From Mycolicibacterium hippocampi (lineage in GTDB: Bacteria; Actinomycetota; Actinomycetes; Mycobacteriales; Mycobacteriaceae), in assembly GCF_010723735.1 (NCBI RefSeq), contig NZ_BLLB01000002.1, forward strand, positions 1,550,001 to 1,614,000: a DNA stretch of 64,000 nucleotides. The letters are read 5' to 3'. The notes under the pieces are model-generated. The model did not search any database, had not been told where the DNA came from, and was given only the letters and a program-made list of their open reading frames with translations. Position numbers and translations under genes: made by a program. Shown here piece by piece: positions 48,950 through 56,927 of the stretch (the stretch's first letter is position 1; every line of letters begins with the position of its first letter).

Positions 48950-49369
48950 CTACTGCCAGACGCCCTCCTTCTTCCACCTCAGCTCCTTCTGGACCCATTC
49001 GTTGTCCTGCGGGAACTCCTCGGTCTCGGTGATGCGACGCACTTCCAGCCGGGCGCCAGGACCCAGCGGGCACTTCAGCGCCCACTGCTTGGCCTCCTCG
49101 ATCGACGACACCCCGAGCACCCAGAAACCGTTGAACAGCTCCTTGGCCTCGGTGTACGGGCCGTCGGTCACCACCGGGGTGTCGGAGTCGAAGTCGACGA
49201 CGAAGCCCTCCTCGGGCCCGGCGAGCCCCTCGCCGGCCAGCAGCACCCCGGCCTTGATGAGCTCCTCGTTGTAGCGGCCCATCGCCTCGATCACCTCGTT
49301 GAAGTCGACGTTCTCCATCGCCTTCTCGGCCTCCGGGGTCGACCGCAGGATCAGCATGTAGCGGGTCAT
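48950..49369 (-). CDS. YCII-related DGPF-domain protein
   Basis: A 139-residue protein. MTRYMLILRSTPEAE start, FDSDTPVVTDGPYTEAKELF (the DGPF/DGPY motif) and FWVLGVSSIEEAKQWALKCP define the family. Genes of this type are standard partners and targets of ECF42 sigma factors; here the sigma gene lies 7.6 kb away at 40056. Function of the protein itself is unknown. ATG 49369 follows aaggagagaac, a strong ribosome site. The IS30 element ends 17 bases beyond its stop. Confidence 0.92.
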   Translation of the reverse strand: MTRYMLILRSTPEAEKAMENVDFNEVIEAMGRYNEELIKAGVLLAGEGLAGPEEGFVVDFDSDTPVVTDGPYTEAKELFNGFWVLGVSSIEEAKQWALKCPLGPGARLEVRRITETEEFPQDNEWVQKELRWKKEGVWQ

Positions 49370-49476
49370 CGTTCTCTCCTTCTTTTGTCGGGAAGGGTCC
49401 GTCCAGTCTTGTTCACCGGGCCCTCACAACGACGTCGATCGGCGAGACCGGGAATCGACATGAACTCGAGAAAATT

Positions 49477-49506
49477 TTCAGAAGTCTTCAGAAGTCTTCA
49501 GAAGTC
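49477..49506. repeat. Three tandem copies of a 10-bp unit at a gene end
   Basis: TTCAGAAGTC occurs three times without interruption. On the minus strand each copy reads GACTTCTGAA, so the stop of the MpaB-like gene (49498) lies in the third copy and the other two follow it. GAAAATTTTC sits next to it. Likely produced by replication slippage. Confidence 0.85.
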
Positions 49507-50412
49507 GTCGAACCGGCCGGGCACCTGACCCCATTCGCGCAGCCATCCCTTGCGCGCGGCCGGGTACCACTTGAACGACGCGGGCACATAGACCCACCCC
49601 GCGCGGATACCGGCCCGGATCGCGCGGTACCGACGTTCGTCGGTGCGGCTCCACCGGATCTCGAAGCGCTCCCGCACGACGGAAGGCAGACCACCGAATA
49701 TGACCAGACGCATCGGGGGCGCCAAAGCCATCCGGACCGGCTTCGTGGGAAGCAGCGCGTCGGCCAGGGGTCGCAGCCGCGGATGGCTCGGATAGTCGGC
49801 AGACGCGCTCATGTCCGGGATGGTGCGCCGGTTGATGAACTCGATCAGATAGTCCGAGGCCGGGTTCGGCTCGAGAACGTCGCGGCAGTAGCGCGCGACC
49901 TCCCGCTCGAACGCGGCGCGGTCCGCGGGGACGACGCTGTCCGTCATGCCGTAGCGCCGGTACCACTCGCGGCCCTCCGCGTAGAGTCGCTGGCTGTCTT
50001 GCTCGGTGAGCCGGTACCGGTCCCAATACGTCGCCAGTCGGTCGACCATCCGTTGGAAAGTCGCGTGCGCCCACCAGAACGTTGCCGGGTCCAGCGCATG
50101 GTAGCGGCCTCCGCCGAAGCGCGCGCCCAGCGTTCCCTTGATGTCGTGGTGGAAGTCGCGGACGCGCAGCCCCGTCTCCTCGGCCTGCGCGCCGTCGTAG
50201 ACGGTACCGAGAATGCCGGGGAGCGAACGGAACACACGATCGACCGGGTCATCGAAGAAGTCCGAGTGGTCGATCAATCCCTGCCCGATGGCCGGGTGCA
50301 TCGTCTGCAGCAGGCCTGCGGTGCCGCCCTCGAAGGCGATCCGCATGTCACCCGCCCACCTCCACAGCAGGGACTGGGGCCCGAGCTCAGCCCGGGAGTT
50401 CACCGACGGCAT
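49498..50412 (-). CDS. MpaB/DUF2236-family oxygenase-like protein
   Basis: A 304-residue protein. LLWRWAGDMRIAFEGGTAGL is the usual N-terminal block of DUF2236, with MHPAIGQGLIDHS, FHHDIKGTL and YHALDPATFWWAHATF, histidine-rich segments that probably bind haem b as in MpaB/latex-clearing relatives. The C-terminal part contains a helical region ending RARKGWLREWGQVPG-like. ATG 50412 (or GTG 50406) overlaps the upstream related gene by 26 bases. Likely co-transcribed with that gene under the TetR operator. Confidence 0.85.
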   Translation of the reverse strand: MPSVNSRAELGPQSLLWRWAGDMRIAFEGGTAGLLQTMHPAIGQGLIDHSDFFDDPVDRVFRSLPGILGTVYDGAQAEETGLRVRDFHHDIKGTLGARFGGGRYHALDPATFWWAHATFQRMVDRLATYWDRYRLTEQDSQRLYAEGREWYRRYGMTDSVVPADRAAFEREVARYCRDVLEPNPASDYLIEFINRRTIPDMSASADYPSHPRLRPLADALLPTKPVRMALAPPMRLVIFGGLPSVVRERFEIRWSRTDERRYRAIRAGIRAGWVYVPASFKWYPAARKGWLREWGQVPGRFDDF

Positions 50413-51625
50413 GCTGCTGCTCTCCGAAGTACTTGTCCAGCAGGTCGTCGCTCGATCGCTTACCCCAGCGCTCCAAGTATGCCCTGCCCCGACGGGTACG
50501 TGAAAGCATCTGGTAGCGAACGGCATTCTTCGCGATGACCGGGACGATGGCCCAGGGAAGTGCACGGGGCAGCCCGAGATCGTCCATGCCTTCTGCTAGA
50601 AGGAAGTACCTCAGCATGCTCAGCAACCGGGCGCGGGCGTAGGCGCCGCGCAGGCCCACCAGATTTGGATAGTGGAGTGCACGTTGCGCATCGACGATCG
50701 CGTTGGCCAGTGCCGGTCCGGCCTCGCTGACCGTCGATTGGGTGATCAGCAGGTGGTAGTTCAGTCGGTGTTGCTCAGCTTCTCTGTCGCACAACCAATC
50801 TTCGTCGACACCCATCAGCCAACCGACGTACTTCCACATGTGCATGATCGCCCGGGACTCGGCACTGCTGACCCGGACTCCGAGCATCCGCACACCCAGC
50901 AGCAGGGCCCCGTTGAACAAACCCAGTGTCGCGGCCTGGTCGGTCTGATTGATCGGCAGGCCCCACTTCTCGATGTCCCAACGACCGTTCGTCTCGAACT
51001 GATGGTTGACGAGCGCGTGCATCAAGCGCACGTGGACGGTCAGCGCAAAACCTTCGCCCTCGCGACGCATCGCGTCGGGTTGGGAAACGGCGATCGCCCA
51101 TTTCTGCGTCTCGGCCAGTCGGCGTACGGTTTTCCGTCCGGTCAAACCGCCGGTTTCGACGAGCAGATCGGTCGGGCCGCCGAAGCGGTACCCGCCGATC
51201 AACGACAACTGCAACATGACATCCGAGGCGTTGGTGCCCAGCCTGCGGTAGGCGCTCGCACCCTCGTTGACGAGGTCGAAGTCCACCCAGGACGGGACGT
51301 GCTCGACGGTGGCGAAGAAGTCGCGCAGCGGCGGCGGGCATTGCGGCACGCTGTCGACGCCGTGGTGCAGCGCCTGTTTGAACTGCCCCATGGTCACCCG
51401 GTCGGGATGTCCTGGTTCGTCGATCCGCATCGCGGCGACCAACGCCGCCCCCACTTCGTCGCGGTGCATGAGGCGTTGTCCGATCGTGTCGATCAATTCA
51501 CGGTCGGGACGCACCGTTCTGGTGAGCAGGCGGAGGGGACGGCCGAGGCGGCGGTTGCGGTACTGGGCCGCCATGAACCGCCGGGGGTGCGTGACGTCGG
51601 TGTCCTGTGTCAACATGGACGTCAT
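50387..51625 (-). CDS. MpaB/DUF2236-family oxygenase-like protein
   Basis: A 412-residue relative of latex-clearing and MpaB haem proteins, of the longer subgroup: FFATVEHVPSWVDFDLVNEG, YRFGGPTDLLVETGGLTG, RVRLMHALVNHQFETNG-like and MHMWKYVGWLMGVDEDWL are conserved blocks with candidate haem histidines. ATG 51625 is the longest start and overlaps operator-like sequence; ATG 51616 is possible. It is divergent from the TetR gene. Substrate unknown; relatives cleave or oxidise hydrophobic polymers and steroids-like compounds. Confidence 0.87.
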   Translation of the reverse strand: MTSMLTQDTDVTHPRRFMAAQYRNRRLGRPLRLLTRTVRPDRELIDTIGQRLMHRDEVGAALVAAMRIDEPGHPDRVTMGQFKQALHHGVDSVPQCPPPLRDFFATVEHVPSWVDFDLVNEGASAYRRLGTNASDVMLQLSLIGGYRFGGPTDLLVETGGLTGRKTVRRLAETQKWAIAVSQPDAMRREGEGFALTVHVRLMHALVNHQFETNGRWDIEKWGLPINQTDQAATLGLFNGALLLGVRMLGVRVSSAESRAIMHMWKYVGWLMGVDEDWLCDREAEQHRLNYHLLITQSTVSEAGPALANAIVDAQRALHYPNLVGLRGAYARARLLSMLRYFLLAEGMDDLGLPRALPWAIVPVIAKNAVRYQMLSRTRRGRAYLERWGKRSSDDLLDKYFGEQQHAVGELPG

Positions 51626-51633
51626 GCTGACAC
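51607..51633. promoter_or_regulatory. Palindrome over the start of the MpaB-like gene
   Basis: GTGTCAACATG (51607-51617) and CATGCTGACAC (51623-51633) pair at 10 of 11 positions with a 5-base centre. It covers the two possible start codons of the minus-strand gene. The half GTGTCAACATG also ends the operator at 52361-52371. Confidence 0.5.
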
Positions 51634-51660
51634 GAGCGATTACTCGCGTTCAATTCGCGT
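51623..51660. promoter_or_regulatory. Candidate TetR operator, tetR/MpaB divergent promoter
   Basis: A 38-base site matching the complement of 52334-52371 at 33 positions. The centre is palindromic (CACGAGCGATTACTCGCG type). It ends 4 bases before the TetR start (51665) and reaches the start of the divergent MpaB-like gene, so it can repress both. Confidence 0.65.
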
Positions 51661-51664
51661 CCTC

Positions 51665-52321
51665 ATGAGCCGCAAGCCATCTCCGCGCCAGCGCCGAGCG
51701 CCGAGCCAGGAAAGATCCAGGGCGATGGTCGAGCGCATCCTCGACGCGGGGCAGCAGATGTTGATCACCCACGGCTATGACGGCGCGTCGACCAACCGCA
51801 TCGCCGCGGCCGCGGGGATCAGCCCGGGATCGCTTTATCAGTACTTCCCCAACAAAGACGCGATCGCGGCGGCGGTCATCGACCGCTACAGCGACCAGCT
51901 GTCCTCCCGTGTTGCCGCACGGGTGTCGGAGCGATTGGACCAGCCGGCGCCCGACTACGTGCGGGAGTCGATTGCCGCATTGGTCGACGCTCTGGACGTG
52001 CACCCGGAGTTCCTGCGGGCGGTCATGGAACAGACGCCGCGGCTGGGCGCGGGCAGCAAGTTGATCGCGTTCGAGCAGCGAATCGGCGAGCTCACCGTGG
52101 CATATCTGACGATCAATCGACAGCAGATCCGACCCGGAACCACGCTGGACACGGCGTCATGGATGCTGGTGCGGATGGTCGAGCACCTCTGCGTTCGCTA
52201 CGTTCTCGATCAGCCGGCCATCAGTCGCGATCAGTTCATCGACGAGCTCACCCTCATGGCGCTGAGCTACCTGCGACCGTGGCCGACTCCACCCGAAGAG
52301 TGCTTCCCCGACCTCGGCTGA
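51665..52321 (+). CDS. TetR-family transcriptional regulator
   Basis: A 218-residue repressor. The DNA-binding part reads ILDAGQQMLITHGYDGASTN then RIAAAAGISPGSLYQYFPNK, a canonical TetR helix-turn-helix. The C-terminal ligand domain (about 75-200) includes VMEQTPRLGAGSKLIAFE and a ligand-type tail. ATG 51665 lies right after the upstream operator. Two near-identical palindromic sites flank the gene, so it likely controls itself, the divergent MpaB-like pair and the mce operon downstream. Unlike M. tuberculosis Mce3R it has only one TetR domain. Confidence 0.93.
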   Translation: MSRKPSPRQRRAPSQERSRAMVERILDAGQQMLITHGYDGASTNRIAAAAGISPGSLYQYFPNKDAIAAAVIDRYSDQLSSRVAARVSERLDQPAPDYVRESIAALVDALDVHPEFLRAVMEQTPRLGAGSKLIAFEQRIGELTVAYLTINRQQIRPGTTLDTASWMLVRMVEHLCVRYVLDQPAISRDQFIDELTLMALSYLRPWPTPPEECFPDLG

Positions 52322-52333
52322 GTCGCCCCGCCA

Positions 52334-52371
52334 ACGCGAATTGAACACGAGCGATAGCTCGTGTCAACATG
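52334..52371. promoter_or_regulatory. Candidate TetR operator upstream of the mce operon
   Basis: Contains ACACGAGC-GATA-GCTCGTGT, flanked by TTGA and TCAA, a near-perfect palindrome. The 38 bases match the complement of 51623-51660 at 33 positions. It begins 13 bases after the TetR stop and lies about 205 bases before the first mce-operon gene. Confidence 0.7.
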
Positions 52372-52576
52372 TGACCCCGCATGTTCAGCGTGGGAAATCG
52401 GGAAACCGTCCCATCGAAAAAAGTTAGCGGTCATACTGCTCCCTATCGGTGTGCATAGTTCGCGGGTAGGGCCGAGGTGCGCTCGACAACAGCTGGGCAG
52501 CTGGTGTTGTATGACCACATTCAGCACGAATAAGGGACGGACAGATCTCACACGGCACGCAAGTCACGGACATTAA

Positions 52577-53458
52577 GTGAACAACCATTCAGATACACCA
52601 AGGGCCGTTGTCCATGGTGGGCGGGCGCCCGGCGACGGCGTCGACGTGATCACGGGCTGGGCCGGCGGCTACGTCAGGCGTCACCCGATGGCGTCACTGT
52701 CCACCGTCGGAGATCAGTTCGTGCTCGGCGTGCGGACCCTGCAGTACTTCTTCATCGACTTGTTCACGGGCCGGTTCCAGTGGCAGGAGTTCATCAGGCA
52801 GGGCGCGTTCATGGCCGGCACCGCCGTGTTGCCGACCGTCCTGGTGGCACTCCCGATCGGCGTCACCCTGTCCATCCAGTTCGCGCTGCTGGCAGGTCAG
52901 GTGGGTGCCACGTCGCTGGCAGGCGCCGCAAGTGGGCTCGCCGTCATCCGCCAGGCGGCGTCGCTGACCGCGGCGATCCTGATGGCCGCTGCCGTTGGAT
53001 CGGCGATCACCGCCGACCTGGGATCGCGCAAGATGCGCGAGGAGACCGACGCAATGGAAGTCATGGGTGTCTCGGTGATTCGGCGGCTCGTCGTTCCCCG
53101 ATTCGCCGCCGCCGTCCTCGTCGGCGTAGCGCTCACCGGCATGGTCTGTTTCGTCGGCTTCCTCGCCAGCTACCTGTTCAACGTCTACTTCCAGAACGGC
53201 GCACCCGGCAGCTTCGTCGCGACCTTCGCGTCGTTCGCGACCACCGGTGATCTGGTGGTGGCACTGGTCAAGGCCGTGATCTTCGGTGCCATCGTCGCGG
53301 TGGTGTCCTGTCAGAAGGGCCTGTCCACCCAGGGCGGCCCCACCGGGGTCGCGAACTCGGTCAACGCCGCGGTGGTCGAGTCGATTCTGGTGCTGATGAT
53401 CGTCAACGTCGCGATCAGCCAGCTCTACATCATGATGTTCCCGCGGGTCGGGCTATAG
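52577..53458 (+). CDS. YrbE-type MlaE-family permease (first mce permease)
   Basis: A 293-residue membrane protein, the inner permease half of an Mce lipid transporter. Five hydrophobic segments follow a polar N-terminus of about 55 residues; FIRQGAFMAGTAVLPTVLVALPIG and the MlaE core DLGSRKMREETDAMEVMGVS (the loop that meets the ATPase) are typical. GTG 52577 has no strong ribosome site. The second permease starts 3 bases after its stop. First gene of the operon 52577-63701. Confidence 0.93.
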   Translation: MNNHSDTPRAVVHGGRAPGDGVDVITGWAGGYVRRHPMASLSTVGDQFVLGVRTLQYFFIDLFTGRFQWQEFIRQGAFMAGTAVLPTVLVALPIGVTLSIQFALLAGQVGATSLAGAASGLAVIRQAASLTAAILMAAAVGSAITADLGSRKMREETDAMEVMGVSVIRRLVVPRFAAAVLVGVALTGMVCFVGFLASYLFNVYFQNGAPGSFVATFASFATTGDLVVALVKAVIFGAIVAVVSCQKGLSTQGGPTGVANSVNAAVVESILVLMIVNVAISQLYIMMFPRVGL

Positions 53459-53460
53459 CG

Positions 53461-54318
53461 ATGGCGGCGTCGACGTTCTCACCCGCCGTGGTCGGCGGAC
53501 TGTTGCGAATGTACCGGCGGGGGACGACGCCGATCGTGCGGCTCGGTCACATGCTGGCGTTCTTCGGCCGCGCCGTCATGGGTGTTCCGGTGGTGTTGCG
53601 GCACTACCGCGCCGAGTTCACCCGGCTGCTCTCCGACGTCGCCTGGGGCAACGGCTCATTGGTGGTCGGCGGCGGAACCGCCGGGGTGGCCATCGTGCTC
53701 GGCATCACCGTCGGTGCGCTGGTCGGCATCGAGGGGTACAACTTCCTGGACCTGCTCGGGCTCGGCCCCGCCACCGGCATCATCTCGTCGTTGGTGAACA
53801 CCCGCGAACTCGCTCCGATCGCGGCATCACTGGCCTTTGCCACCCAAGCCGGCTGCCGGTTCACCGCACAGCTGGGTTCGATGCGCATCGCCGAGGAGAT
53901 CGACGCGCTCGAATCCCTTGGCATCCGGCCTATCCCGTACCTGGTGACGACCCGACTGATGGCTTCGGTGATCGCGGTGATCCCGCTTTACGTCGCGTGC
54001 CTCGCGGTCAGCTACCTGACCACCCAGTTTGTGGTCCAGATAATCAGCGGCGGGTCGACGGGTTCGTACCTGCACTACTTCAGCTTGATGCTGTCCGGGC
54101 AGGACATCCTCTACTCGGTCCTCAAGACCATCATCTTCGTGTGGATCGCATCGACGGTCCAGTGCTACTACGGCTTCTACGCCAGCGGCGGCCCGGTCGG
54201 TGTCGGTGTCGCTGCCGGCCACGCGATGCGGGCCAGCATCACCGTGGTGATCATGGTCAACATGCTGCTGACGATGGCCCTGTGGTCCATCGATGCCGGA
54301 GCGAGGTTCGGAGGTTAG
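53461..54318 (+). CDS. YrbE-type MlaE-family permease (second mce permease)
   Basis: A 285-residue permease. The ATPase-contact loop reads LGSMRIAEEIDALESLGIRP and membrane segments include GITVGALVGIEGYNFLDLLG and the VIAVIPLYVACLAVSYL helix. It pairs with the previous permease to form the transmembrane core; the cognate ATPase (MceG/Mkl) is usually encoded elsewhere. ATG 53461; the stop is followed at once by mceA. Confidence 0.93.
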   Translation: MAASTFSPAVVGGLLRMYRRGTTPIVRLGHMLAFFGRAVMGVPVVLRHYRAEFTRLLSDVAWGNGSLVVGGGTAGVAIVLGITVGALVGIEGYNFLDLLGLGPATGIISSLVNTRELAPIAASLAFATQAGCRFTAQLGSMRIAEEIDALESLGIRPIPYLVTTRLMASVIAVIPLYVACLAVSYLTTQFVVQIISGGSTGSYLHYFSLMLSGQDILYSVLKTIIFVWIASTVQCYYGFYASGGPVGVGVAAGHAMRASITVVIMVNMLLTMALWSIDAGARFGG

Positions 54319-55875
54319 ATGGCGAATCCCTTTGAGCTGGACGGGCGTGGCCCCACCGAACGGCAACTCCTCGGCAGCGGCATCGCGCTGATCGTGATGA
54401 CCGCACTTGTCGCCGGCCTGCTTCTGCTCAAGTCGACCGGGCGCCTCGAGTCCAGCGTGCGGGTGGTCGCCGCCTTGGTGAACGTCGGCGACGGCCTGCC
54501 GCAGCGCTCCGACGTCAAGTACCACGGTGTGTTGGTCGGCGCGGTCACCGACGTCACGCCAGCGGCCTACGGGGACCCCAACTTCGTGCACATCGACCTC
54601 AAGTCGGAATACGCCAGGGCGATCCCGTCAGGCGTGACCGCACGGGTGGTGCCCAGCAACGTCTTTGCGGTGTCGTCGGTGCAACTCGTGGATTCCGGCG
54701 GCGGGCCGCCCATCGCGTCCGGGGCCGAGATCCCCGAGGACACCGAGTTGCCGACCGTGTTGTTTCAGACCACCATCAGCAAGTTACGGGACATCCTCGC
54801 TGCGACCGGGCGCGGTCGCGAGGACGATACGATCGGCATTCTCGCCGCGGTGAACGCGGCGACCGAGAATCGTCGAACCGAATTGCTCACCAGCGGTGCG
54901 CAGTTGAACCGGCTGGTCGATCAGCTCGATCAGATCGTGGCCACCGAGCCGGACCAGACCACGGTCTCGGCACTCGTGGATGCGACGCGCGGCCTCGCGC
55001 AGACCACCCCCGAGCTCGTCGACGCGCTGCACCAGGCGGTGCAACCCATGCAGACGCTCGTCGAGCAGGACGCACAGCTCACCGCGTTCGTCAACGGCGG
55101 CATCCACACGGTGGGCACGACGCACACCGCGCTGAACAACCACACCGATCGGATGGTCCGGATCACCACCGAACTGACCCCGGTGATCGGCAGCCTGGCC
55201 CAGACCTCGCACCACTGGGTGCCCGCGTTCGTCAAACTGGATGAGCTGTCGGACCGGTTCTTCGACGAGGTCTGGATCCACGAGCGGGACATCGGCAACT
55301 TGCGGGTGAACCTGTCGTTCACGCCGACCTACTCATACACCAGGGCGGACTGCCCGGAGTACGCCGGGCTGAAGGGGCCGAGTTGTTTCACCGCCCCGCT
55401 GGTGCCGACTCGGCCCGAACTACCGGATGTGCTGTTGCCACAGAACTACCAGCCGCCTGCGGACCTGATGCCCCCACCGGGCACCGAGATCGGGCCCAGC
55501 GGCAATCTGGTCGCCGTGGGCCCGCCGCTGGTGAACCCCAATCCCGATCTGACGGACCCCAATCCGCCGCTACCCCCGTGGATGGCTCCGTCGCAGCCGG
55601 TGCCTGGCACCGCCAACCCGGCGTTGGTCCCGGTCCCCCCGCCGCCGACACCGTTGTCGCCGCCGGCCCCGGTGGCGCCGCGCCCGGGCGATCCAACGGC
55701 GGCGCCAGCATCGTTCGGTGGGAACGTGGGACCTGTTGGCAGCCAACAGGAACGCACTCAACTCGGCATCGTCACCGGTCAACCGGCCACGGTGGCGACC
55801 CAGCTGCTGCTCGGTCCGGTGGCACGTGGGACCACGGTTTCGACGAACGACGCCATCAGCGAGGAGCCTCGATGA
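54319..55875 (+). CDS. MCE-family protein A, with Pro-rich C-terminal tail
   Basis: A 518-residue MCE protein. One N-terminal membrane helix (about 21-37) leads to the MCE/MlaD domain (LVNVGDGLPQRSDVKYHGVLVGAV, about 50-130), then a long helical section (VNAATENRRTELLTSGAQLN onward) that forms the tunnel in Mce complexes. From about residue 385 the tail is highly Pro/Asn-rich (NPNPDLTDPNPPLPPW), longer than in most MceA proteins. ATG 54319 abuts the permease stop. Its stop overlaps mceB. Confidence 0.93.
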   Translation: MANPFELDGRGPTERQLLGSGIALIVMTALVAGLLLLKSTGRLESSVRVVAALVNVGDGLPQRSDVKYHGVLVGAVTDVTPAAYGDPNFVHIDLKSEYARAIPSGVTARVVPSNVFAVSSVQLVDSGGGPPIASGAEIPEDTELPTVLFQTTISKLRDILAATGRGREDDTIGILAAVNAATENRRTELLTSGAQLNRLVDQLDQIVATEPDQTTVSALVDATRGLAQTTPELVDALHQAVQPMQTLVEQDAQLTAFVNGGIHTVGTTHTALNNHTDRMVRITTELTPVIGSLAQTSHHWVPAFVKLDELSDRFFDEVWIHERDIGNLRVNLSFTPTYSYTRADCPEYAGLKGPSCFTAPLVPTRPELPDVLLPQNYQPPADLMPPPGTEIGPSGNLVAVGPPLVNPNPDLTDPNPPLPPWMAPSQPVPGTANPALVPVPPPPTPLSPPAPVAPRPGDPTAAPASFGGNVGPVGSQQERTQLGIVTGQPATVATQLLLGPVARGTTVSTNDAISEEPR

Positions 55876-56927
55876 AACACCGCGGCGCACTGGCAGGATT
55901 GTCGATCTTCATGGTCGTGGCCGTCACTCTGACGTGGCTGGTGTACGTCACGCTCCGGCGCGATGTGGCCGGGACGACGGCACCGTACGCGGCGATGTTC
56001 ACCGATGTGTTCGGGCTGCGTGAGGGTGATGACGTCCGAATGGCCGGTGTCCGGGTCGGCCGGGTGCAGAGCATCGAGCTGCAAGGTCATCTCGCCAAGG
56101 TGTCGTTCGTGGTCCAGAGCAACCAGCAGCTGCTGGGGACCACCGTCGCATCTGTGACTTACCAGAACATCGTCGGTCAGCGTTATCTCGGTCTGTCGCT
56201 GGGTACCAGGGGAGAGCCCGACCCGTTGCCGGCGGGCAGCGTCATCCCCATCGAGCGGTCCGATCCGTCGTTCGACGTGACCAGACTGCTCAACGGTTAC
56301 GAGCCGTTGTTCAGCCTGCTCAACCCGAGGGATGCCGACAACCTCACCCGAGGCGTCATCCAGTCGCTACAGGGCGACGAGGCATCGATCACCGCACTCG
56401 TGGACCAGACATCCCGGTTGACCGACTCATTCGCCGGCCACGACGAGGAACTCGGCACAGTGATCACCGACCTGAACATGGTGATGAGAAACCTCGCTCA
56501 GCACAACGACAGCCTCGATCAGATTCTCACCGAGGCACAGTCGGCGGTGTCCATCTTCGACGGGCGGCGGTCCGCGTTGGTGGACTCGACGGGGTCGATC
56601 GCAAGGGTGGTTCAGCAGCTCTCGGAGATCACCGATGAGGTGTACCCAGATCTGAAGGAGCTGGTGGATCGTCAGCCGGGGTTCGCCCAGCACATGGTTG
56701 GCATCGAACCTCAGCTGGCGTTCACCGGCGCCAATCTGCCGTTGCTGCTCAAGGGTTTTGCCCGGCTCACCGGTGACGGAGCCTATGCCAACGCATATGC
56801 CTGCGACCTCAACGCCACCGGATTCTTCCCCGGACTCAACGACGTGGTGCCGATCGTCGTCGATGCGGCGACACCCGGCAACAAGGCCCGTTACTCCCCG
56901 AAGTGCAGGAACATGGCAAATGGCTGA
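55872..56927 (+). CDS. MCE-family protein B
   Basis: A 351-residue MCE protein with N-terminal helix (LAGLSIFMVVAVTLTWLVY), MCE domain (FGLREGDDVRMAGVRVGRVQS, about 50-125), helical needle region and a C-terminal YACDLNATGFFPGLNDVVP block shared by MceB proteins. Start ATG 55872 overlaps the mceA stop; the end overlaps mceC by 8 bases. Longer upstream frames lie within mceA and were discarded. Confidence 0.93.
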   Translation: MKHRGALAGLSIFMVVAVTLTWLVYVTLRRDVAGTTAPYAAMFTDVFGLREGDDVRMAGVRVGRVQSIELQGHLAKVSFVVQSNQQLLGTTVASVTYQNIVGQRYLGLSLGTRGEPDPLPAGSVIPIERSDPSFDVTRLLNGYEPLFSLLNPRDADNLTRGVIQSLQGDEASITALVDQTSRLTDSFAGHDEELGTVITDLNMVMRNLAQHNDSLDQILTEAQSAVSIFDGRRSALVDSTGSIARVVQQLSEITDEVYPDLKELVDRQPGFAQHMVGIEPQLAFTGANLPLLLKGFARLTGDGAYANAYACDLNATGFFPGLNDVVPIVVDAATPGNKARYSPKCRNMANG

